Shown piece after piece: positions 57,645-64,000 of a stretch of 64,000 bases of DNA (positions within the stretch are counted from its first letter, which is position 1; each line of letters opens with the position of its first letter). The translations under genes and the position numbers were made by a program. Source of the DNA: Mediterraneibacter faecis JCM 15917 (GTDB taxonomy: Bacteria > Bacillota > Clostridia > Lachnospirales > Lachnospiraceae). The stretch lies in the NCBI GenBank assembly GCA_001312505.1, contig BBDW01000005.1, positions 162,034 through 226,033 on the forward strand. Reading direction: 5' to 3'. Under the pieces are notes generated by a model that worked only from the letters and a program-made list of their open reading frames with translations, searched no databases and was not told the origin of the DNA.

Positions 57645-59142
57645 AGAGAAGATGTCATGGAAGCAGAAAGAACAGATTATATTTATATGTGAAATTCTAC
57701 TATTTGTAATAGGATCTGTGTTATTTTTGGTATCAAGAGTGGAAAATCTCTTTAATCTGGGATTAGTGGCAATCATGATATTATTCTGTATGAATATCCT
57801 GTTCAGTATAAAGAACTTTAAAGAAAATTTTTTATACTTTTTCATGCAGCTTACGCTTTTTACATTTCAAATCAGCAGACCTTTTATAGGAATGTGCAGG
57901 GGAATGAAATGGTGGAAAGAAAGTTTTCAGAAAGAGGAAAATATCTGGTTTGCATTGACTTTGATTGTTATTACGGAGACTGCGCTTTATATTGGTGCTA
58001 ATATTATAAAGTTTTCTCGTATAAAAATTAGAGAAAACAATACACATTCTTTAGACAGCATGTTTTGTAAAACAGAATTTGTCAGCAATCTCAGGAAGAT
58101 TTCAATGGTTGTGTTTTATGTAACAATGCTGTTTTATCTTATTGAGCAATTTGAACCTTTGATTAAAATAGGAACTGGAAATTACTTGGATTATTACACA
58201 AATTATTCCAGTAGTCTGCCAGGTTTCTTTCATACGTTGGCCTCTTTTGCACGTTATAGTATATGTGTATTTCTTGCTACACTACCAGAAAAGAAAAAAA
58301 CGTTTATTCCATTGAGCTTATACGTTCTTTCCACGATTCCAAGTTTGCTGATAGGAGTACGGAATCCGGCAATGTTAAGTCTCTTGTTTGTATTATCTTA
58401 TTATTTACTGCGAGATTATTTAGTAGATGATAAGAAATGGATCGGAAAAATTGAAAAGGGACTCCTTGCTATATGTACACCAGCTTTAATTATTTTTATG
58501 GGAGTATACGCATATATACGTAGTGGCTTAAAGATTGTAACCGGAAACTTTTTAACATTAATTGCCGATTTTTTCTATGGTCAGGGAGTCACATTTAACG
58601 TTACAACAATAGCGTATGGATATCGAGAGGGAATCAGACTATCTCCTCATTTGAATTTTACATTTGGAGATATTATAGACTATATTTATAGAGGAAGTAT
58701 AGGACAGAAAATTTTTCATACAGAAGGTTTGACGTCGGCAAATAGTGAATTTAATGCCCTTCATAGCAATAATCTTTCACACATTCTTTCTTATTTGAGC
58801 ATGAAAGAAGATTATTTGAATGGTCATGGACGAGGATCAAATTATTTGGTGGAGACATGGTTTGATTTTGGATATGTTGGAGCTTTTATATTCAGCATTA
58901 TTTTAGGAATTATTTTACTATATATGGTATATGGGTTTGGAAAAAGAGTATTGCTTAGTACAATTATTCTTGTCTCATTACAAAATATTTTCTTTATTCC
59001 CCCCCGAGCGGAAGCGACTGGATGGTTAACATTTATTGTGTATATTCAATTTTGGCTTTGCATTGCTGTATGCTATGGTGGAACGGTGTTTTGTTATAAG
59101 ACAAAGCTATTTGACCGGTTGAAAAGAAAAAAAGCTCTATAA
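57637..59142 (+). CDS. O-antigen/polysaccharide polymerase, Wzy-like
   Basis: 501 residues, about eleven helices and a big central external loop. The region GSIGQKIFHTEGLTSANSEF, HSNNLSHILSYLSM, GHGRGSNYLVETWFDFGY and the end PPRAEATGWLTF fits the O-antigen polysaccharide polymerase Wzy family of Gram-positives. C7 at 58999 adds a Pro (FIPRAEA expected). Overlaps the GT2 stop by 8 bases. Last gene of the glycan cluster. Confidence 0.8.
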   Translation: MSKEKMSWKQKEQIIFICEILLFVIGSVLFLVSRVENLFNLGLVAIMILFCMNILFSIKNFKENFLYFFMQLTLFTFQISRPFIGMCRGMKWWKESFQKEENIWFALTLIVITETALYIGANIIKFSRIKIRENNTHSLDSMFCKTEFVSNLRKISMVVFYVTMLFYLIEQFEPLIKIGTGNYLDYYTNYSSSLPGFFHTLASFARYSICVFLATLPEKKKTFIPLSLYVLSTIPSLLIGVRNPAMLSLLFVLSYYLLRDYLVDDKKWIGKIEKGLLAICTPALIIFMGVYAYIRSGLKIVTGNFLTLIADFFYGQGVTFNVTTIAYGYREGIRLSPHLNFTFGDIIDYIYRGSIGQKIFHTEGLTSANSEFNALHSNNLSHILSYLSMKEDYLNGHGRGSNYLVETWFDFGYVGAFIFSIILGIILLYMVYGFGKRVLLSTIILVSLQNIFFIPPRAEATGWLTFIVYIQFWLCIAVCYGGTVFCYKTKLFDRLKRKKAL

Positions 59143-59168
59143 TTATTTGCAGGGGGGGAGGAAAAGGT

Positions 59169-61715
59169 ATGAAACGAAGAAAATGGATGGCTTTGATGCT
59201 ATGTGCGGGAATATTTATGGCAGATTTCTCTGGAATACCGTTAAAAGTGTCAGCAGAACAGGTGGAACAGGCAGAAACGACTTTGGATGATCAAGGCACA
59301 CAGAAAGATGATGGTGAAAATACAGAACTGATTCAAGAGACAGAAGATGAAAATAATTCAGAAGAATCGCCAATCGAAACAGAACCGGAAGAAAGCGCGG
59401 CAGAAGATACAACAACGGAAGAATTACCATCAACAGAAGTGGTGACAGAATTAAAAACTACAATTGTCAGTAATAAAACAGCAAGAGAATATGTGGACAG
59501 AACCGTAGAATTGACAACAAATGTCGAGGATGCGGTCGGAAATGTCGAATACCAGTATACAGAAGAATATAGAGGGGAAACAGCTGTTGTTCAGGAATAC
59601 GCAGAAAATCCAGTCTATTCATTTAAGACATCTAGCGTTGGTGAACATGTATATCGAGTAAATGTAAAAGATGAAAATGGTAATATAGGATCAGCAGAGT
59701 ATAAGATTGAGGTGGTTGCACATCCATCGAAAGTTCTTTCAGGAAAATTAACCAGTAATAAAACACAAAAAGAATATGTAGATAGAAAGATAACGTTAAC
59801 TGCAGAAGCAACAAATGGATATGGGAATTATCAGTACAGGTTTACTGAGAAGAAAGATGGTGTAGAAACAGCATTACAGGATTATGGTGACACAAATACC
59901 TATTCATTTATAACAAAGGAATGTGGCGAACATACATATTATGTTTACATTAAAGATGCAGAGGGACAGGAAATACAGTTATCCTATACGATGACAGTTG
60001 TACTGCATCCGCAAAAGAAATTGACAGCAGAGCTTAGTTCGAATAAGACAAATCGAGAATATATACAAAGAACAGTTGTTCTAACAGCAGCAGCCAAGGG
60101 TGGCTATGGAAAGATCAAATATCAGTTTTCTGAAACATATGGATCAACAACGGCAGTAAGACAGGCTTATAGTGAGAAAAACACGTATACTTTTAAAACT
60201 TCAGGAACGGGACATCATGTGTTTTATGTTGACATGATTGATGAACAGGGACAGAAATCTAGAGCATCTTATGAGATGAATATTGTTGCTCATCCGGATA
60301 ATGTGTTGACAGGTAGTGTGACAAGTAACAAGACGACAAAAGAATATATCGATAGAAATATCTGCTTAACAGCAAATGCAAAAGGTGGTTATGGTTCACT
60401 TAAATATCAGTTTGTAGAATCTTATAATGGAAAAGTAACTGTTGTTCAGAAGTATGGTGAAAAGAACACGTATGCATTTAAGACAACAGGGCCAGGAACA
60501 CATACTTATTATGTATATATAAAGGATAAAGAGAATCAGAGTACAAAACTCAAATATTCCATGACTGTTGTAGTACATCCGGATAAAGTAATAAAAGCAG
60601 GTCTTAGAAGCAATAAAACAACGAGAGAATATGCAAAAAGAACTGTTACATTAACTGGCAGTGGAGTGGGTGGATACGGAAAACGTCAGTATCAGTTTAC
60701 TGAAGTATATGGAGCAACTACAAAGGTAAGACAGAGTTATAGTTATAAAAACACATATTCTTTTACAACGACGGGGATTGGAACACATATTTTCTATGTG
60801 GATGTAAAAGATGATGAAGGCCAGGTGGTACGTGCAACGTACACAATGCAGGTAGTGGTACATCCGGATAATCAGTTAAGAGGTTCCTTTGTAAGTAATA
60901 CAAATGGTATAGCAAAAAACGGACAAAAAATACAGTTGACAGCAACTTCCAGTGGAGGTTATGATAATGTTCATAAATATCGTTTCAGAGAAGTATATGG
61001 TGGAAATAACAAAGTTTTACAAAATTATTCTACTAAAAAGTCATGTGAATTTATGTTCTCAGGAAATGGAGCACATACATATTATGTAGATATACTGGAT
61101 TCGGAAAGTCAGATTTTAACATTGAACTTAAGGATAACATCTCCAGCCTATGTGGATAGAATGTCAGTATTCTCTACAGTGTCTACAAATAATGAAAACG
61201 GCACATATAATATGAGTAGAGCATTAAAGAGCTTTAATCAGGTTGTCATTCAGCCGGGACAGACCCTTTCATTTTTTGGCGTGGCAGGGCCATGTGGAAA
61301 AGCAGAGGGATATAAGCAGGCAGGAGTTGTAGGTGGTGTTGGATATGGCGGAGGTATCTGTCAGGCGAGCACAACGCTTTACGGAGCAGCAATAAGAGCC
61401 GGACTTACAATTGTTCAGAGAAGAAACCATTCTGTTCCATCTACATATGTGCCGATCGGTCAGGATGCAATGGTAGATTATGGATCATCAGATTTGAAAT
61501 TCAGAAATGACTATGATTATCCGGTGAAACTGGTGACATATGTCAGTGGAAAAACATTGTATGCTGAAGTTTGGGGAATCCAACCAGACTGGTATGATTA
61601 TGTTAATGTACGATCATGGAGTACAGGAAGCAAATCAGCGGTTGCTTATAGAGATTATGTTAAAAACGGAAAAACAGTAAAAACAGAACAGCTTCCAAGT
61701 TCATATTACAAATAA
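59169..61715 (+). CDS. Secreted six-repeat protein with C-terminal VanW domain
   Basis: 848 residues. Signal peptide to about residue 29 (LKVSAEQ), an acidic Glu/Thr-rich spacer (30-94), six 95-residue repeats (95-662) and a VanW-type domain (about 670-810) with NMSRALKSFN, IQPGQTLSFF, GGVGYGGGICQASTTLYGAA and RRNHSVPSTYVP. VanW domains occur in envelope proteins and near glycopeptide resistance genes; their activity is unknown, though the GGGICQ-ST motif is invariant. Ribosome site within G7 59152-59158. Read-through from the glycan cluster is possible; it ends with its own terminator. No sortase signal. Confidence 0.87.
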   Translation: MKRRKWMALMLCAGIFMADFSGIPLKVSAEQVEQAETTLDDQGTQKDDGENTELIQETEDENNSEESPIETEPEESAAEDTTTEELPSTEVVTELKTTIVSNKTAREYVDRTVELTTNVEDAVGNVEYQYTEEYRGETAVVQEYAENPVYSFKTSSVGEHVYRVNVKDENGNIGSAEYKIEVVAHPSKVLSGKLTSNKTQKEYVDRKITLTAEATNGYGNYQYRFTEKKDGVETALQDYGDTNTYSFITKECGEHTYYVYIKDAEGQEIQLSYTMTVVLHPQKKLTAELSSNKTNREYIQRTVVLTAAAKGGYGKIKYQFSETYGSTTAVRQAYSEKNTYTFKTSGTGHHVFYVDMIDEQGQKSRASYEMNIVAHPDNVLTGSVTSNKTTKEYIDRNICLTANAKGGYGSLKYQFVESYNGKVTVVQKYGEKNTYAFKTTGPGTHTYYVYIKDKENQSTKLKYSMTVVVHPDKVIKAGLRSNKTTREYAKRTVTLTGSGVGGYGKRQYQFTEVYGATTKVRQSYSYKNTYSFTTTGIGTHIFYVDVKDDEGQVVRATYTMQVVVHPDNQLRGSFVSNTNGIAKNGQKIQLTATSSGGYDNVHKYRFREVYGGNNKVLQNYSTKKSCEFMFSGNGAHTYYVDILDSESQILTLNLRITSPAYVDRMSVFSTVSTNNENGTYNMSRALKSFNQVVIQPGQTLSFFGVAGPCGKAEGYKQAGVVGGVGYGGGICQASTTLYGAAIRAGLTIVQRRNHSVPSTYVPIGQDAMVDYGSSDLKFRNDYDYPVKLVTYVSGKTLYAEVWGIQPDWYDYVNVRSWSTGSKSAVAYRDYVKNGKTVKTEQLPSSYYK
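59451..61152 (+). repeat. Six protein repeats of 95 residues
   Basis: Repeats start at residues 95, 190, 285, 380, 475 and 570 with the pattern SNKTxxEYxxRxxxLTA, then YGxxxYQF, a Y-x-x-KNTY-x-F block, GxHxYYVxxxDxxGQ and VVxHPxK. Copies 1-5 are exactly 95 residues (285 bases); copy 6 lacks EY and is more diverged. They look like Y_Y_Y / PKD-like beta domains forming a stalk. Confidence 0.85.
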
Positions 61716-61735
61716 TTTGAAATAACATGTTATAG

Positions 61736-61766
61736 AAAAAGACTGATTGGAAAATCAGTCTTTTTT
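61736..61766 (+). terminator. Terminator after the VanW protein gene
   Basis: AAAAAGACTGATT-GGAA-AATCAGTCTTTTTT, a perfect 13-bp stem with T run, 20 bases past the stop. Confidence 0.82.
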
Positions 61767-61838
61767 AAACGCATTTTTGTGTTATTATCATAGAGAAATC
61801 TATGGGGGGGAGCAATAAGCAAGAGGAGGTTAAGGTAT

Positions 61839-62406
61839 ATGAAAAAGCTATTAGTAGTTGTAATGTTGACAAGTATGGTGCTTTTTTCAGTGGGATGTGG
61901 GAAAAACAATGTGGATACAGAACAAAATACTACAGTAGAGGATTCAGGCAATAAGGATACAAGTGAAACGATAGATTCTGAAAAAAATAATCAAAAACAG
62001 GAGGAAGAAAAAAGCAATATTTCAGAAGAAAAGCAAGAGATGAAGACGTTGAAAATTTACTATGTGAATGAAAATGCTGAAATCGTTTCGGAAGAGATGA
62101 AGACAGAAAACATAGATGATACAACAGTTTGGAATCAATTAATAGAAAAAGGTATTCTGACAGAAGGTTGTAAATTGAACAGTTGTAAAATTGACGAGAA
62201 TAATAAAACAATAGATCTGGATATGAATACAGAAGTTGGTGAACGTATCAGAAGTATGGGGGACCACAGGGAAAGATGAAATACTTACATGTATTGTGAA
62301 CTCCTATTTGGATACATATAACTGTGAGAAACTTAAATTAACAGAGAATGGACAGGCATTAGATACAGGTGATACAGAGTTAGATGGATACATGAATCAC
62401 TTCTGA
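61839..62406 (+). CDS. Lipoprotein with GerMN-like domain (frame broken in this consensus)
   Basis: Lipobox FSVGC near residue 20, a Glu/Asn/Lys-rich linker, and a domain with KIYYVNENAEIV, GCKLNSCKIDENNKTIDLDM and, after correction of G5 at 62258-62262 to G4, SMGTTGKDEILTCIVNSYL, ending at 62406. The strand order and INSV/IVNSYLD block match GerMN (sporulation/spore germination) domains, which bind the cell wall or stabilise envelope complexes. G7 at 61804 lies upstream. About 189 residues. Located beside an amidase, a common GerMN setting. Confidence 0.75.
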
Positions 62407-62454
62407 TGGAAATAAGAGCAATTGATAAACATAGAAAATAAGTAGGAGGAAAAA

Positions 62455-64000
62455 ATGATATCAAAAATAAGAACGTGTCTGGTCGCAATATTAGCAGCAG
62501 CAACTGTGGTTACATCAGTACCGGTTTATGCAGCGGACACAAAAGTGGATACAAATATAGAAACAGTTGAAAATCAGCCATCAGACAGTGAGCAGATAGA
62601 AGAAAATCAAGTTCAGAATGCAATAGAGCAGCACCTGAATTATTTGTACATAGAAAGTCCGTACGTAGAAACTCCGGCAACACAGAGAATTGTTGTTTCC
62701 TGGGGGGGATGGAACAGAAAATATTGAAGAGATTGATTTAAGTGTAGAACATAATGGGGGATACACAAACATGGACTTCTATAAAATCAGAAGACGGTGT
62801 CTTTCTATATGAGAAGGCATATGCAGATGGAGAGGATGGAATTTATACAATAACCAAATTGACAGTAAAGACAGCAGAGATGGAAACAAGTTATTTGCTG
62901 TCGGATCTTGGAATGGAAGCAAAATTTGGTGTTAATGAAACATATGAAGGAATGTCAGAATTACAGCCGATTGAAGGACAACCGGATGCAGAAGCAGCAA
63001 CTGATGAGGAGCAGTATGATGTTGCTGTTATGAGTATTGATGAAGATGGAAATGTGATGGAAGAGTCCAGTATAGAAGATGCATTGGAGAAAGCGGAAGT
63101 TGAAGAATATGATTCGGATGAAGATATTCAGACTTATGCAGAGGATAATGCAAGAGCTGTGGATGATTCGAGAGCTGTCAATGAGAATGTTGTGGTTGCT
63201 CTTGATCCGGGACATGATTCAACACACACAGGAGCAGGAGCGAATGGTGTAAGAGAGGAAGTTTTAACTTTAAAGATTGCACAATATTGTAAGGAAGAAT
63301 TGGAAAAGTATGCGAATGTGTCGGTTTACATGACACGAACGACAGCAGCATGCCCATATCCAAGCAATAAGAACAGTGGTGGGGGATATCAGTGACAGAG
63401 TATATGCGGCTGCAAAAGCAGGGGCAAGTATATTTGTTAGCTTTCATTTGAATTCTTCTACATCGACTTCAGCAAAAGGTGCAGAAGTAATTGTACCAAA
63501 TGATAGTTGGAAACCAGAAGTTGCACAGCAGGGAAAAGAGCTGGCGAATGACATTATGGATGAGCTGACTGCGATTGGTTTGCAGAAAAGATCTATTTAT
63601 AGTAAAGATACAACACTGGCAGATGAAAAATATCCAGATGGATCAAAATCAGATTATTTTTCGGTTCAGATTGCAGCGAAAGAAAATAATATTCCTGGAA
63701 TTATAGTAGAACATGCATTTGTAACGAATACAGGCGATGTAAATACATATCTGAATAATGAAGCCGGGTTAAAAAAACTCGGTGTTGCGGATGCTACTGG
63801 TATAGCAAAGTATTTAGGGGTATCTAAGGAAAAAGGAACTTGGGTAGAGGATTCCAATGGATGGAAATATAAAGAAGGCGGAAAATATGTAACTAATTCC
63901 TGGAAAGACATTGATGGAAAGAGATATTATTTTGACGCAAATGGATATCGGGTGACAGGCTGGCAGACAATTGGTGGAAAAAAATACTTCTTCATGCCAG
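62455..64000 (+). CDS. N-acetylmuramoyl-L-alanine amidase with cell-wall-binding repeats (frame broken, runs off the window)
   Basis: Secreted Amidase_3 zinc enzyme cutting the lactyl-peptide bond of peptidoglycan. Signal peptide ending VYAAD (residue 27), an N-terminal acidic region, then the catalytic domain with zinc ligands in ALDPGHDSTHTG, REEVLTLKIA, SFHLNSSTS and IIVEHAFVTN (catalytic Glu). It continues into choline-binding-type repeats (WVEDSNGWKYKEGGKYV, SWKDIDGKRYYFDANGY, GWQTIGGKKYFF) and is incomplete at 64000. Frame is restored if G7 at 62702 is G5, G5 at 62756 is G4 and G5 at 63381 is G4. RBS TAGGAGG. Confidence 0.88.

Noticed and set aside
1..64000. Poly-G tracts as phase-variable contingency loci
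   Set aside because: Phase-variable tracts cluster in a few surface genes. Here they occur in uvrA, uvrB, cdaA, comFC, terminator loops and repeats alike, fall at places where families have GGGG, and hit catalytic loops. An artefact explains all of them.

Overview
ORGANISM. The window reads as chromosome of a low-GC Firmicute of the Lachnospiraceae, most likely close to [Ruminococcus] (Mediterraneibacter) torques or gnavus. Reasons: AT-rich codon use with GGAGG-type ribosome sites, a short-chain dehydrogenase that matches from memory the 7beta-hydroxysteroid dehydrogenases known from Collinsella aerofaciens, R. gnavus and R. torques, an L-box-controlled NhaC-type transporter, and Lachnospiraceae-type gene order. 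Species is inference. CONSENSUS QUALITY. I counted about 60 runs of six to eight G (or C), mostly exactly seven, in a genome where only a few would be expected. Almost all sit where the protein family predicts GGGG or GGGGG. Runs lengthened by 3 add one Gly or Pro; runs lengthened by 1 or 2 break the frame. About 18 genes that look split (kdpD, an ABC exporter, a PBP, blaR1, uvrB, uvrA, recD2, an LCP protein, several polysaccharide genes, a terminal amidase) become intact when one or a few runs are corrected. A few other genes need 1-base losses restored. I therefore annotate these genes as single loci with the breakpoints stated. LAYOUT. 0.2-3.6 kb: kdpDE potassium sensor pair. 3.8-4.6: 7beta-HSDH. 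4.7-6.9: a degenerate lipoprotein remnant, then lysine riboswitch, terminator and NhaC-family lysine transporter. 7.0-14.4: purC (minus strand), pyridoxal kinase, Hpt protein, a MacB-like ABC exporter with three internal repeats in its external domain, AEC transporter. 14.7-16.5: rpsB-tsf with a foldable leader. 16.6-16.9: a 150-bp tandem repeat. 17.0-24.8: an apparent inducible beta-lactam module: MecA-like PBP, two related lipoproteins and a membrane protein on the plus strand, converging on blaR1-blaI on the minus strand, with four copies of one TTACANNTGTARGATTT operator. 25.0-39.4: housekeeping block uvrB, uvrA, mreB, recD2, comFC, two unknown membrane proteins, cdaA-cdaR (c-di-AMP), HPr, a sugar nucleotidyltransferase. 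39.4-59.1: surface polysaccharide locus: LCP ligase, PglF/PglE/PglC-like start of chain, three GT4-like glycosyltransferases, a complete WbpA-B-D-E-like set for UDP-GlcNAc3NAcA, a leucine-rich-repeat membrane protein, two polymerase-like proteins, a flippase and a GT2 enzyme. 59.2-64.0: cell-wall genes: a six-repeat VanW protein, a GerMN-like lipoprotein and an amidase that runs off the end. HOW THE GENES WORK TOGETHER. The 39-59 kb locus reads as one capsule or wall-polysaccharide pathway: modified amino sugar on undecaprenyl phosphate, extension, export, polymerisation and LCP attachment to the wall. The 17-25 kb block reads as a beta-lactam sensor, repressor and low-affinity PBP regulon. 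No tRNA, rRNA, CRISPR array, transposase or integrase was seen.
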